Shown: positions 1 through 8,685, counted from the first letter of the stretch. The stretch is 60,948 bases of DNA from Lactobacillaceae bacterium AF64-9pH9TA (GCA_027681045.1 JAQDCK010000010.1:1-60948), one strand, 5' to 3'. A program made the numbers and translations. The notes: generated by a model not told the origin, from the letters alone.

Positions 1-14
1 TTCAAAGTACCAAC

Positions 15-32
15 TTGCGTCAAGTGACGCAA
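15..32. repeat. 18-bp inverted repeat
   Basis: TTGCGTCA and TGACGCAA are separated by two bases, giving a perfect 8-bp stem. It lies just before a terminator and may be an operator or RNA hairpin belonging to a gene left of the window. Confidence 0.4.
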
Positions 33-50
33 CGTTTTATATCTTACCCG

Positions 51-78
51 CTTGTTGACTTCTTGTCAACAAGTTTTT
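51..78 (+). terminator. Rho-independent terminator of an off-window gene
   Basis: A 9-bp perfect stem (CTTGTTGAC / GTCAACAAG) with a 5-base loop is followed by five T. It probably ends a plus-strand gene to the left of the window. An open frame starting at 52 lies inside this hairpin and is not a gene. Confidence 0.7.
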
Positions 79-339
79 GATATTTATTTTTGTCTTGTTT
101 CAAGCACTTGGCTCGTTTTAAGACAAATAATACTTTACCTTCTTTTGATCCTTTCGTCAAATCGGCCGTTTTATTCGGTTTATTATGTGAACACGCGGCT
201 TCGTTGTCATTTTTACTTTTTCATTCTTTTGCCTTTTGTTTAATTTTATCTGGCTTAAACCGGAAATAGCTGCTGTTTAGTTCGCTTTTAGGTCGTTTTT
301 ACCGGAAAACTTTTTCAAAAAAATGTTATTTCCTGGTAA
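79..339. other. Non-coding AT-rich gap, nothing recognised
   Basis: The stretch between the two terminators is AT-rich and pyrimidine-heavy on the plus strand. I see no ribosome site followed by a plausible frame and no repeat. Confidence 0.5.
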
Positions 340-369
340 AAAGAAAAACCGCGGACTAAATCCACGGTT
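340..369 (-). terminator. Terminator of the ABC-tetR operon
   Basis: Read on the minus strand, AACCGTGGA pairs with TCCGCGGTT (one G-U) across a 5-base loop and is followed by a U-rich tract. It sits 20 bases after the stop of the TetR gene. Confidence 0.75.
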
Positions 370-388
370 CTTAGTTCTTACTCTTATT

Positions 389-1015
389 TTAATCTGCTTT
401 CTTCTTAAAGCCATTTTCTAGGTAGCTCAAGCGACGGTCCAGGACTTGGGCCAGCTTGGCCGTGTCGACGGGCCGGCCGGCTTCATAGTCTGCCGCCCCT
501 TCACTGAAACAGCTGAGGAAGGCCAAGAGCAGGCTATGCAGGAGAAATTTCAAGTCAGTCCGGTCCCGTAAAGCAACCTTAGCTGTCAAAGACTTGATCT
601 CCTGGTCAGACAGGCAGGCCAGCGGGTCTTCTGCCCGCTTGGGCCGGGGCACTTGCTGGGAGTGCAGCATATCGATCTTCCGGTAGAAGAAGGCCGCGTT
701 TTCCCCATAGAAGATTTCATCCAGCCACCGGGGCAGGACCTTCCTGGCCAGGGCAAAAGGATCATAGCCGCAAGCAGCTAATTCTTTCCGGGCGCCTTCC
801 ATCATTCTCTGGCTGATCTGGTCACCCAGGTAAAAGTAGACGTCTTCCTTATCCGCAAAATACTGGTAAAAGCTCCCCCGGGGGATTCCCGCCGCCTTGA
901 TCAAGCGGTTGATGGAAGCTTCATCGAAGCTGTGGGTGAAAAATTCTTCCCGGGCCGCTGCCATAATCCGGTCCTGCTTTTCCTTAGGCAGGTTGAAAAA
1001 AGTCTGGCTGGGCAT
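389..1015 (-). CDS. TetR/AcrR family transcriptional regulator
   Basis: A 208-residue regulator, normal length for the family. Residues 12-60 form the TetR helix-turn-helix: AAREEF..., then ASINRLIKAAGIPRGSFYQYF with the typical G-x-F-Y-x-Y-F recognition helix. The C-terminal all-helical half should bind a hydrophobic ligand and dimerise. The ATG follows AAGGAG and lies 3 bases after the stop of the upstream transporter gene, so the two genes form one operon. The doubled palindrome ahead of the operon (3041-3074) is the obvious operator, which would make the operon self-repressed until a toxic ligand arrives. The inducer cannot be read from sequence. Family assignment is secure; the regulatory link is inferred. 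Confidence 0.9.
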   Translation of the reverse strand: MPSQTFFNLPKEKQDRIMAAAREEFFTHSFDEASINRLIKAAGIPRGSFYQYFADKEDVYFYLGDQISQRMMEGARKELAACGYDPFALARKVLPRWLDEIFYGENAAFFYRKIDMLHSQQVPRPKRAEDPLACLSDQEIKSLTAKVALRDRTDLKFLLHSLLLAFLSCFSEGAADYEAGRPVDTAKLAQVLDRRLSYLENGFKKKAD

Positions 1016-1018
1016 TGT

Positions 1019-3019
1019 TTACTCCTTCCGCAAAGCTTCAACTGGATCCAGCTTGGAAGCGTGGTTGGCTGGCAGGATCCCGGCGATCATGCTGATGACA
1101 ATACTGATGATCAAACCAGTCAAGGCATATTGCGGGGTTAAGCTGACCACGGCCGCCTTAAAGGCTAACTGGGTGAAGCTGTTGATCCCTTGAGCCAAAA
1201 GCCAGGTCAAAGAAATTCCGACAGTCCCGGAAGCCAGGCCCAGCAAAAAGGCTTCGCTGGAGAAGATCCGCCGGATGTCTTTGCGCCGGGCACCCAGGGC
1301 CTTCATGACCCCGATTTCCTGGGTCCGTTCGACTACAGAGATGTTCAAGACAACCAGGATCATGATGGCTGAAACCAAAAGGGAAACTGCCGCGATAGCC
1401 GTCAAAACATAAGTCAAAACGCTCAAGATGCTGTTAAACATTTCCGTCATCTGCTCCTGCATTGAGCCGGCAAAGCCCTTGTCCTTGGCTGCCTGCTTGA
1501 TAGAAGAAGTGTACTGCTTGTCAGTTGCCGTCAAGTAGACCACGTTTGCCCTCAAGGTCAAGCCGTTGTCTTTGAAGATTTTTGCCAGGTCGTTGTAAGG
1601 CAAAAGAAGGGTACTGACCTGGCCGGAACCGGAAGCTTCATAGATCCCGACTACCTTAACCGTCTTGGTGATGGTCTTGGTTCCGATTTGCAAACTTGCC
1701 TTGACCTTCTTGCCTAAGATCTTCTTGCTCAAGTTGTCGGCGCTGCCGCTGTCGATCATGACTTCGTTCTTGTTCTCCTTAGGCAGGCGGCCCTTCTTGA
1801 TCTCTGACTTGGCGATCCCGTCGTTGACCGTCTTAAGGTAGATCATGCTGGCCGTCTTCTTGCCATATTTCAGCTGGTTGGTCCCCAGGGAGATCGCGCT
1901 GTAGCCCTTCTGCAGCTTTTTGACATGGGAGATCTTCTCCAGCTTCTTTAAGTCCTTCTTGCTAAAAGCCGAAGCGCTGCTGGTCCCGGACAAAGAGGCC
2001 ATATTATTTTGCTGCTGCTTTGCTAGGGCTGCCTTGTCCCCGGTTTGCTGGGCCTGCATCCCCTTTTGCCGCATCTTCTGGCTGGAAGTCTTCTGGATTT
2101 CCGCGACCAGGGGGTTGGAGTAGGTGTTCATCTGCCCGCTGACATAAGAGGTAACCCCCTTGCCCAGGCTGAGCATGAGAATCACGGACATGATCCCGAT
2201 CCCCATCCCAGTTGAAACCAAGGCGTTGCGGCCGAACTTGGCCTTCATGTTCTTAAAAGCCAGAGAGATCGCCTTAAAGAGGCTCATCTGCTGGATTTTA
2301 ACTTCAGTTCTCTGTTCCAGGTGGTGATCAAGCGGCTTTTGCTCCTGGTCGCTGACGATCTGCCCCTGGTCGATCCGCAGAACCCGGCTGCAGTGACTGG
2401 CCACCTTGTCTGAGTGGGTAACCATCAAAACCAGCTTGCCCGAAGCCGCGATATCTCTGATCATGTTCAAGATCACGTCAGTCGTGTCCGCGTCCAGGGC
2501 CCCAGTTGGTTCATCAGCGATGATCACGTCCGGGTCATTGGCCAAAGCCCGGGCAATGGCCACCCGCTGCTTCTGCCCGCCGGACAGCTGGTCGGGCTTC
2601 TTGTGCATGTGGTCCTTCAGACCCACCTGGGTCAAGAGTTCTTCCGCCCGTCCACGCCGCGTTTTTTCATCCGCGTTGGACAGGGTCATGGCTATTGACA
2701 CGTTGTCGATCAAGTCCAGGTGGGAGATCAAGTTGAAGCTTTGAAAAATAAAGCCGATTGATTTCTTATGGTAGTTGACCATTTCCTTTTTGGAAAAATC
2801 GCGCAGGTTCTTCCCTTCGTATAAAATGGCCCCTTCAAAGTCAGAGTCTAGGCCCCCGATCGTGTTCATCAAGGTCGACTTGCCTGACCCTGATTCCCCG
2901 ACAATGGCGACCATTTCCCCGGCGTCAAATTTCGCGTTTACCCCGCGCAGGGCCTCATACTGGCCACCGCCCGGCATCTTGTAGTACTTTTTGACGTCTT
3001 TCAATTCAAGAACAGTCAT
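1019..3019 (-). CDS. MacB-like ABC transporter, ATPase-permease fusion
   Basis: A single 666-residue polypeptide. Residues 1-235 are a LolD/MacB-type ATPase: Walker A GESGSGKST near residue 41, Q-loop FQSFN, signature [15 protein letters not shown], Walker B VIIADEPTGALD and a switch histidine in MVTHSD. Residues 260-666 are a MacB/FtsX permease: one membrane segment near 265-290, a large Lys/Gln-rich extracellular region to about 540, then three C-terminal segments including ERTQEIGVMKALGARRKDI. MacB-type machines couple ATP hydrolysis to extrusion or extraction at the outer membrane face rather than classic channel transport. The Gln-rich stretch around 320-345 looks disordered. Operon with tetR suggests inducible resistance to a peptide or drug; the substrate is unknown. 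Confidence 0.9.
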   Translation of the reverse strand: MTVLELKDVKKYYKMPGGGQYEALRGVNAKFDAGEMVAIVGESGSGKSTLMNTIGGLDSDFEGAILYEGKNLRDFSKKEMVNYHKKSIGFIFQSFNLISHLDLIDNVSIAMTLSNADEKTRRGRAEELLTQVGLKDHMHKKPDQLSGGQKQRVAIARALANDPDVIIADEPTGALDADTTDVILNMIRDIAASGKLVLMVTHSDKVASHCSRVLRIDQGQIVSDQEQKPLDHHLEQRTEVKIQQMSLFKAISLAFKNMKAKFGRNALVSTGMGIGIMSVILMLSLGKGVTSYVSGQMNTYSNPLVAEIQKTSSQKMRQKGMQAQQTGDKAALAKQQQNNMASLSGTSSASAFSKKDLKKLEKISHVKKLQKGYSAISLGTNQLKYGKKTASMIYLKTVNDGIAKSEIKKGRLPKENKNEVMIDSGSADNLSKKILGKKVKASLQIGTKTITKTVKVVGIYEASGSGQVSTLLLPYNDLAKIFKDNGLTLRANVVYLTATDKQYTSSIKQAAKDKGFAGSMQEQMTEMFNSILSVLTYVLTAIAAVSLLVSAIMILVVLNISVVERTQEIGVMKALGARRKDIRRIFSSEAFLLGLASGTVGISLTWLLAQGINSFTQLAFKAAVVSLTPQYALTGLIISIVISMIAGILPANHASKLDPVEALRKE

Positions 3020-3040
3020 CTATCCGCTCCTTATACAAAA

Positions 3041-3074
3041 TTATGACAACTTGTCATGTGACATGTTGTCATAA
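3041..3074. promoter_or_regulatory. Doubled palindromic operator upstream of the ABC-tetR operon
   Basis: A 34-bp near-perfect palindrome (30 of 34 positions symmetric) with outer arms TTATGACAAC and GTTGTCATAA. The left half is itself a perfect 15-bp palindrome (ATGACAA-C-TTGTCAT) and the right half an imperfect copy. This is the arrangement expected for two TetR dimers bound side by side. It lies 22 bases upstream of the transporter start codon. Confidence 0.75.
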
Positions 3075-3107
3075 TAATCCCCCTCCCAGCTCCTGTCAAG
3101 CAAAATC

Positions 3108-3147
3108 AAAAAACATGACCCCGGCAAATTCCGAAGTCATGTTTTTT
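3108..3147 (-). terminator. Terminator of the HesB-like gene
   Basis: AAACATGAC pairs with GTCATGTTT and both flanks carry A or T runs. It lies 9 bases beyond the stop of the minus-strand gene at 3156. Confidence 0.8.
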
Positions 3148-3155
3148 AACGTTCT

Positions 3156-3545
3156 TTAGCAGCTGGAGCCGTTTTGAATCTGTTCAGCGGTAAGTTCGCT
3201 TGGCTCATAAACGTTGACGCCGACCGCGCTGTCGATCAAGCCGCTGCCGTCGCTCAAGGACAGCATCCCGTACTGTTCGCCGACACTCAAGCTGTCATCT
3301 AAGAAGCCCATTTCCGCCTGGCCCGTGTACAAGTCCAAGCCCAAAGAGTTGTCGATCTTGATTTGGTAGTTCGGGTCAGCCTGGTCCAAAGCGACGAATT
3401 GGAAGTTAGCCCCGATCGTGCAAGTCCCGCCTTGCAGTGAGTACTTGTTGGACCCGTCATTCAAGGCCAGGAGCAAGACTGCCTTGTCTCCCTGCTTCTT
3501 TTGCAAAAATTCTCCAGCTTCCGGACTAAAAGTCATTTTAACCAT
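3156..3545 (-). CDS. IscA/HesB-fold (Fe-S biosynthesis-like) protein
   Basis: A 129-residue protein beginning MVKMTFSPEAGEFLQKK, the start typical of small Firmicutes HesB/YadR/YqkB-family proteins. These share the IscA fold and are annotated as iron-sulfur cluster biosynthesis family. Only two cysteines are obvious: one in GGTCTIG near residue 41 and the last residue (NGSSC). The full three-cysteine A-type carrier motif is therefore absent and true cluster binding is doubtful. The ATG follows GGAGGTAACAAAT. It is transcribed alone between two terminators. Assignment to the fold family is good; biochemical role is unknown. Confidence 0.7.
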   Translation of the reverse strand: MVKMTFSPEAGEFLQKKQGDKAVLLLALNDGSNKYSLQGGTCTIGANFQFVALDQADPNYQIKIDNSLGLDLYTGQAEMGFLDDSLSVGEQYGMLSLSDGSGLIDSAVGVNVYEPSELTAEQIQNGSSC

Positions 3546-3669
3546 ATTTGTTACCTCCCCATCGAACTCACTTATTTTTTGATAGTTTAATTATAACATG
3601 TTTTTTCTAGAAAAAATTGATCCAGGTCAATTTTCTTCCTCCTTAGGGCAGAAAAATGCTTAAGAATGT

Positions 3670-3675
3670 TATAAT
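3670..3675 (+). promoter_or_regulatory. -10 box that sets the start of the next gene
   Basis: A perfect TATAAT at 3670-3675 with only a weak -35 upstream. Transcription would begin near 3682, downstream of an in-frame start codon at 3656, so the real start must be the ATG at 3701. Confidence 0.6.
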
Positions 3676-3700
3676 TTCCCTAAAAGAGGAGGTGGACCAC

Positions 3701-3925
3701 ATGACTAAAGTCAAATTCAACCTGGACGACGACCTGGCCACCCTGCTTCAAGCCTACCAAGACCAAAGCGGGACAGACAGGGACGCCATCATCAACCAGG
3801 CCGTCAAACAGCTGCTGGTCAAAAAACTGGGTAAAAAGCGGATCGCCCAGCTGCTCAAGGATAGCGAAAACGGCGGCGACTACCAGCTGGAACAGTTCTT
3901 CAGCCGCTACGACTGGCTTGAATAG
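3701..3925 (+). CDS. Small ribbon-helix-helix-like protein
   Basis: A 74-residue protein. The start is the ATG at 3701, preceded by AGGAGGTGGACCAC; the frame is open further upstream but the -10 box lies inside that extension. Residues 3-35 (VKFNLDDDLATLLQAYQDQSGTDRDAIINQAVKQLL in outline) fit the strand-helix-helix pattern of CopG/Arc regulators: a short beta strand, an amphipathic helix, a polar turn and a second helix. The C-terminus is acidic and aromatic (QFFSRYDWLE), like an antitoxin tail, but no toxin gene follows. It may be a solitary regulator or an orphan antitoxin. Fold is inferred from pattern only. Confidence 0.55.
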   Translation: MTKVKFNLDDDLATLLQAYQDQSGTDRDAIINQAVKQLLVKKLGKKRIAQLLKDSENGGDYQLEQFFSRYDWLE

Positions 3926-3933
3926 CAAACAAA

Positions 3934-4029
3934 AAGCCCAATTCCACCAACATTGGAATCAGGCTCACACAGTGCGTGCCAAAGCAAACCACATATTAAC
4001 GGCTGTTTTCGCTACCGGAGAAAACAGCC
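3934..4029. other. Two hairpins in a non-coding gap
   Basis: AGCCCAATTCCA pairs imperfectly with TGGAATCAGGCT at 3934-3965, and GGCTGTTTTC (4001-4010) pairs perfectly with GAAAACAGCC (4020-4029). Neither is followed by a T run on the plus strand. The gap might be a relic of an insertion-sequence end, but I cannot name the element. Confidence 0.35.
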
Positions 4030-4097
4030 TAAGCATTTGACACAAGATAGATTATATACTCAAACTGACTTTCGGACAATCTTTTCGCCCCGAAAGC

Positions 4098-5384
4098 TTA
4101 TTTTTTTAATTTTGCCAGGACATCTTTATTCGTTAAAGCCACCGTCGGCAACTTTTTCTTTTCCCGCCAGGCCTGGGTCAGGTAGTAGTCGTTGATCGCG
4201 TATTCCGGCTCCGTGTACTTCTGCTCCATAAAAGGCTTGACTGCCTGGTCAACGGCCAGCCAGCCGTTCCAGCCCAGGTGGATGGTGTCTTCCATGAAGT
4301 ACTTCTTCTTACCGTCCTTGGACAGGTCATAGATGTTGTCAAAGCCCTGGGTGATCAGCTGGTGCTTGATCTTAGTCGTGGCCGTGTCATACATCTTCTG
4401 TGACAAGCCAGTGTACTTCTGCCACTTGGCGTTAACTGGCGGAATAATGAAGAGGACCTGGGTCTTGTCCTTGGCGAACTGGTTCAAGAGCAGCTCGAAG
4501 TCCGAGTATTCCGGAGATTCAACATAGTTGAACTTCTTCTGACTTCCCTTCAGTTTCTTGAGCAGCTTGGCATTCAAGCGCTTTTTGTAAAAACCAGTCC
4601 GGATGCCAAAGCGGTTGCCCTTGGTATTCTTCTTGGCTTCCTTCTCTGAGGCCTTCTTCAAGCCCTCGTAAGAGTAAGTGTCCGGCAGCTTGGCCCCCTG
4701 CTGCTCAATCTTTGGCAGGCGGTCGCGCAGCTGCAGGGAAGTAAAGAACTTGTCTTCCGTGGAGTAGGTCTGCCGCCGCCAACGGAGGTAGTAGCGCTCC
4801 TTCTTGGAGATCCCCACCCCGGCCGCGATTTCCAGCAGGGCATGGTGGATCACGTGCTCACTCTTCACACTTGGCATTTGCAAAAGGCGGCGGGCCGCGT
4901 AGCGATCAACTTCCGTGTCTTTAGCGTTCAAAATAAAGTCGCTGGCATGCAGAGGCGAGTAGTAAAGGCCGAAGGCGTCTGGGTTCTGCCCCTGGGCGGT
5001 AAACCATTGCGGTGAAATAATCACCACAGCCTTCTTGCTCGGCGCCTCCTGCATCCCCAGGTACTGAGCCAGGGACTGGCTGCCCGCTCCCCCAAGCAGG
5101 AAAGGCATGTAGGAACGCTGGTACTTGGTAGCCAGGACAGTCGGGTGCATGTTGTCAAAACGCGACAATTCACTTGACCCGTAGAAAGGCACATAGCCCT
5201 GCTTATAGGCCTTCTGCCGCATGGCCTTTCCCTTGAAGACCGTCGTAGTCTGCGAAGCAGCGGCCTGGAAAAGGCTGCCCTTTGAGAAGGTCCGTTCCCA
5301 AGGCAGGGAAAAGATCCCCATCAGCAAGAGCGCCGCGCAGATGACTGGCCCAAAGATCAGCCAAAGCTTTGTCTTATTCTTCAT
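4098..5384 (-). CDS. dltD: D-alanyl transfer protein DltD
   Basis: 428 residues, the usual DltD length. An N-terminal membrane anchor (residues 7-27) is followed by an extracellular SGNH-hydrolase-like domain; GSSELS near residue 69 holds the expected catalytic serine and a C-terminal D-x-x-H (DTIHLGWNGW) supplies the rest of the triad. DltD carries out the last steps of moving D-alanine onto lipoteichoic acid outside the membrane. The ATG overlaps the end of dltC by 11 bases. It is the last gene of the dlt operon. Assignment is secure. Confidence 0.96.
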   Translation of the reverse strand: MKNKTKLWLIFGPVICAALLLMGIFSLPWERTFSKGSLFQAAASQTTTVFKGKAMRQKAYKQGYVPFYGSSELSRFDNMHPTVLATKYQRSYMPFLLGGAGSQSLAQYLGMQEAPSKKAVVIISPQWFTAQGQNPDAFGLYYSPLHASDFILNAKDTEVDRYAARRLLQMPSVKSEHVIHHALLEIAAGVGISKKERYYLRWRRQTYSTEDKFFTSLQLRDRLPKIEQQGAKLPDTYSYEGLKKASEKEAKKNTKGNRFGIRTGFYKKRLNAKLLKKLKGSQKKFNYVESPEYSDFELLLNQFAKDKTQVLFIIPPVNAKWQKYTGLSQKMYDTATTKIKHQLITQGFDNIYDLSKDGKKKYFMEDTIHLGWNGWLAVDQAVKPFMEQKYTEPEYAINDYYLTQAWREKKKLPTVALTNKDVLAKLKK

Positions 5385-5616
5385 CTTGCAGTTTCTTCAC
5401 CTGTTCAACCAGCTTGTTCGGGGTGTTCCAGTCGTCGCGGTTGAATTCAGAAACCGGAACAGTGATGTCGAAGGTTTCCTGCAGGGTCAAGAGCATCTGC
5501 ACAGTGGACATGGAGTCCATGATCCCGCTTTCGTAGAGTTCTTGGTCCATGTTGTCTGAGAAGTCTTCACCAGTTGATTCAGCTAAAATGTCAACGATTT
5601 GCTTTTGAATATCCAT
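5374..5616 (-). CDS. dltC: D-alanine carrier protein DltC
   Basis: An 80-residue acyl-carrier-type protein. The phosphopantetheine serine is in GIMDSMSTVQM near residue 35. DltA loads D-alanine onto the arm and DltB accepts it for transfer across the membrane. An 83-base gap separates it from dltB, larger than the other junctions in the operon, and it overlaps dltD by 11 bases. Confidence 0.96.
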   Translation of the reverse strand: MDIQKQIVDILAESTGEDFSDNMDQELYESGIMDSMSTVQMLLTLQETFDITVPVSEFNRDDWNTPNKLVEQVKKLQDEE

Positions 5617-5699
5617 GATTTTCCTCTTTCTTGTTAAATCTATTTCTTTAGATCTGTTTCTGTTTTATATTTTGTTGTTTTCTGTTGATTTTAAAAAAA

Positions 5700-6932
5700 T
5701 TACTTGCCCAGTGGCACGTCGAACCACAGGTTGTTCAGGAAGCCTGAGAAGATCAGGAAGCTGAGGCAGACCACGTTGAAGGTCACGAAAATTGCCACCG
5801 CTTCAGTGAACTTGTTGTGCTTGACTAGCTTATGCTTCTTCTTGAAGCGGAGCCAGATGTCGTTGATGATGATGGCCAGGGCATGGTAGAGACCGTAGGC
5901 AATGTAGTACCAGGTCAAACCGTGCCAGACCGCCATCACCATAAAGTTGACCAGGTAAGCCACTTGGGAAAGCCGGTTCCGGTTCTTGATCAAGCGCTTC
6001 TTCATCGCGAAGAAGGTGAAGCGCATGAAGATAAAGTCTCTGAACCAGAAGGACAGAGTCATGTGCCAGCGGTTCCAGAATTCCTTGATGTTGTGGGCCG
6101 CAAAAGGCTTGTTGAAGTTCATCGGCGTGTGAATGCCCATAAAGTAGGAAATCGATACAGCGAAGAGGGAGTAGCCCGCGAAGTCAAAGAACAGGTACAT
6201 TGAGTAGCAGTACATGACCCCTAAAAGCCACCAGGACAGGTGCAAAGGATACAACCGCCCGGCCAGGATGGCCTGCTGCTTAAGGTATGGCAGGCAGTAG
6301 GTCCCGAAAAACCAGCCCAGGAGGAACTTGTACAAGAAGCCCTGGAAGAGGTATCTGACCGCGTAAGAGAGATCCTTGATGTAGTCTTCCCGGCTCGGCG
6401 CCTTGTCATAGTCCTTGACGAAGCGGCGGTAGCGGTCGATCGGGCCGCTGGATATGGTCGGGAAGAACAAGAGGAAACGGGCATACATAACCGAATCCAC
6501 CTGCTTGATCGTCCCGTCGCGCAGCTCCATGACCACCTGGACCGTCTTGAAGGTCAGGTAGGAAATCCCCAGGAAGCCGAAGTCAATCCCTTGCTTGTGG
6601 GGTACGATCGGCCAGATTTTCACCCCGGCCAAAGGCAGGATAGCCAGGATCACGGCCAGGCAGAAGACCCAGGTCTTATTGGCCTTCCCCGTCTTCTTCC
6701 GGTAGTGCTGGTAGGCAAAAGTCACCAGGAACTGGTAGACGATATAGCAGATCAAGGTTACCCCCTGCTGCCACTTGTCCGCGTCGAAGATGAGGAAGAT
6801 GAAAGCCAGGGAGACCAGGGCTTCGTACCACTTGTAGCGCTTGCCAAAGTAAAGGCCGATGATCAAAGGCAAAAGCGCGATCAACAGGTAGACAAAGTAC
6901 TGCGGGTTTTCATATGGTTGTAGATTTATCAC
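5700..6932 (-). CDS. dltB: MBOAT-family D-alanyl transfer protein DltB
   Basis: A 410-residue multi-spanning membrane protein of the MBOAT family. The conserved catalytic histidine is in VMAVWHGLTWYYIAYGLYH near residue 336, preceded by the family motif FWNRWHMTLSFWFRDF. DltB passes D-alanine from carrier DltC to the outer face of the membrane. The GTG start overlaps the dltA stop as GTGA, a translational-coupling junction. Confidence 0.96.
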   Translation of the reverse strand: MINLQPYENPQYFVYLLIALLPLIIGLYFGKRYKWYEALVSLAFIFLIFDADKWQQGVTLICYIVYQFLVTFAYQHYRKKTGKANKTWVFCLAVILAILPLAGVKIWPIVPHKQGIDFGFLGISYLTFKTVQVVMELRDGTIKQVDSVMYARFLLFFPTISSGPIDRYRRFVKDYDKAPSREDYIKDLSYAVRYLFQGFLYKFLLGWFFGTYCLPYLKQQAILAGRLYPLHLSWWLLGVMYCYSMYLFFDFAGYSLFAVSISYFMGIHTPMNFNKPFAAHNIKEFWNRWHMTLSFWFRDFIFMRFTFFAMKKRLIKNRNRLSQVAYLVNFMVMAVWHGLTWYYIAYGLYHALAIIINDIWLRFKKKHKLVKHNKFTEAVAIFVTFNVVCLSFLIFSGFLNNLWFDVPLGK

Positions 6933-8437
6933 GCCTGGTTAACCTCCTTGATGACCGCCTTGATGTCGACCTTCCCGTTCTGGGAGATCGGCAGGGCGTC
7001 TTGGTAAAGGTAGCGCTGCGGGATCATGTACGGCATCACGTCCTTGGTCAAGCCGTCTCTGATCTGCTTGGTAATGGCCTCTTCAGCGAACTTGCGGCTG
7101 ACCCCGTCGTTTAACTCAACCACGGCCACCAATTGCTTGATCGTGTGGTCAGGCTTGTAGATCGGGGCAGCAACCGCGTGGCGGACCAGCGGATTCTGGT
7201 TCATGTAGAAGTTGATTTCTTCCAGTTCGATCCGGTAGCCGTTGAACTTGATCTGGAAACCGATCCGGCCCTTGTAGAAGAGCAGGTCCCCGTCAAAGTA
7301 GCCCACGTCCCCAGTCCGGTAGTGCTGGACGCCGTCTTCTTGGTAAAAGGCTTCTTCAGTCTTTTCCGGGTTGTTGATGTAGGCCTTGGAAACTGACGGG
7401 CCGGCGATGATCATTTCCCCGCTCTTGCCGTCATCGCCCTGGCTGAGGTCAATGGTGATTTCCGTGTCCTCCTTGACATAGCCAATTGGCAAGCGGTCAT
7501 ATTTTTCCAGAATTTCCGGGGTGATCTCCACTTGGGTAACCGCCACGGTAGCTTCAGTTGGCCCGTAGGTGTTGAAAATCCGGCTGTCCGGGAAGCGCTT
7601 CTTGAGCATTTCCACTTCCTTGCGGGGCAGTTCTTCCCCGCAGAAGAGGAAGTGGCTGAGGCCGGCGTGGTGGGCGGAATCAAAAGTCCGGTCCAGGAAG
7701 CACATTTGGGCAAAGGACGGAGTTGACACCCAGACGTTTACATCGGTTTCCGGCAAAGCCTTGAAGAGCTGGGCAAAGTTTTCCGTCACTTCATGAGGCA
7801 AAACAACCAGTTCCCCGCCGCTCAACAGGGCCGGGTAGATGCTCATGACTGACAGGTCAAATGAGTAAGGGGCCTGGGCCAAGAAGCGCGGGTGGTCTGG
7901 CAGGTCAAAGTCCTTCAGTTCCCAGTCAACGAAGCTGACCAGGTTGTCGTGGCTGATCTGGACCCCCTTTGGCTTCCCGGTCGTCCCGGAAGTACAAATG
8001 ATGTAGAAGTTTTCATCGCCCTTGACGTAATCTGCTTCGTCTGCTGCCCCCTCTTCCGGAACATCGTCCGGCGTAAGCAGGGTCAAGTCGACCAGGTCGA
8101 CTTCCGGCAAGTCGCTGATGGCAATCAAGACCGGGGAAGCAGAAACTTCTCTGACCAGGTCGATTCTTTCAGCGTTAGAATAATCGGCGATTGGCACGTA
8201 GCAGTGCCCGCTCTTTACACAACCCAAGAAACAAGCCAGCATGTCAAAAGTCTGCCCGCCCCAAATCATAACTGGTACCTTGGCCGGCGCCTTTTCCTTT
8301 AACAAGGCTGCCCAGCTGTTAGCCCGCTTGATCAAGTCAGCGTAGGTGCTCTTTTGCCCCAGGTAGTCGTAAACAACCCGGTCTGGTTCTCTTTGCGCGA
8401 TCTCATCGATTGTCTTGACAATATTTCTCATTTCCAC
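6929..8437 (-). CDS. dltA: D-alanine-D-alanyl carrier protein ligase DltA
   Basis: A 502-residue member of the adenylate-forming enzyme family. It has the P-loop-like motif YIICTSGTTGKPKGVQ near 148-162, FNTYGPTEAT near 290, and the hinge and C-terminal lysine region (ISQNGKVDIKAV near 487). It activates D-alanine with ATP and loads it onto DltC. The start is GTG at 8437, six bases after GGAG; an ATG two codons later is also possible. dltX ends 9 bases upstream. Confidence 0.96.
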   Translation of the reverse strand: MEMRNIVKTIDEIAQREPDRVVYDYLGQKSTYADLIKRANSWAALLKEKAPAKVPVMIWGGQTFDMLACFLGCVKSGHCYVPIADYSNAERIDLVREVSASPVLIAISDLPEVDLVDLTLLTPDDVPEEGAADEADYVKGDENFYIICTSGTTGKPKGVQISHDNLVSFVDWELKDFDLPDHPRFLAQAPYSFDLSVMSIYPALLSGGELVVLPHEVTENFAQLFKALPETDVNVWVSTPSFAQMCFLDRTFDSAHHAGLSHFLFCGEELPRKEVEMLKKRFPDSRIFNTYGPTEATVAVTQVEITPEILEKYDRLPIGYVKEDTEITIDLSQGDDGKSGEMIIAGPSVSKAYINNPEKTEEAFYQEDGVQHYRTGDVGYFDGDLLFYKGRIGFQIKFNGYRIELEEINFYMNQNPLVRHAVAAPIYKPDHTIKQLVAVVELNDGVSRKFAEEAITKQIRDGLTKDVMPYMIPQRYLYQDALPISQNGKVDIKAVIKEVNQA

Positions 8438-8446
8438 TCAACTCTC

Positions 8447-8596
8447 CTAAAATTCGTTGTAAATAAAGCCGGTTGAACCCAAGCCACAATATTCATACAA
8501 ATAAACCAAGCCTAATAAAATGAGGCTGTAAAGTAGGGTTCGCAGGATAAAAGACCGGATGACCTTCCCCCGGTTGACTGGTGTCTTGTTTTCCAT
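8447..8596 (-). CDS. dltX: Short dlt operon protein DltX
   Basis: A 49-residue single-span membrane protein immediately before dltA. Membrane segment: SFILRTLLYSLILLGLVYLY. The C-terminus is the family-defining FIYNEF, which recent work on DltX shows acts as an acyl-transfer motif between DltB and DltD. Start choice: AGGAG directly abuts an ATG at 8605 (no spacing) but lies 9 bases from the ATG at 8596, so 8596 is used. Confidence 0.93.
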   Translation of the reverse strand: MENKTPVNRGKVIRSFILRTLLYSLILLGLVYLYEYCGLGSTGFIYNEF

Positions 8597-8669
8597 TAAG
8601 CTCATCTCCTCTTCTTTTCACCATAGTCTGCTATCCCAACAGAATGAAACAACACAACTTACTTTTTTA

Positions 8670-8685
8670 TTACAGTCAACTGTAA
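8670..8685. promoter_or_regulatory. Perfect 16-bp palindrome upstream of dltX
   Basis: TTACAGTCAACTGTAA is a perfect palindrome 74 bases upstream of the dltX start. On the minus strand it contains a TTGACT -35-like core, so a bound regulator would block a promoter there. The regulator is unknown. Confidence 0.45.

Noticed and set aside
52..243. 63-codon plus-strand frame near the left edge
   Set aside because: It starts inside a terminator hairpin, has no ribosome site and looks like translated AT-rich non-coding DNA.
3656..3700. Upstream start for the small ribbon-helix-helix gene
   Set aside because: The -10 box of its promoter lies inside this extension, and the best ribosome site precedes 3701.
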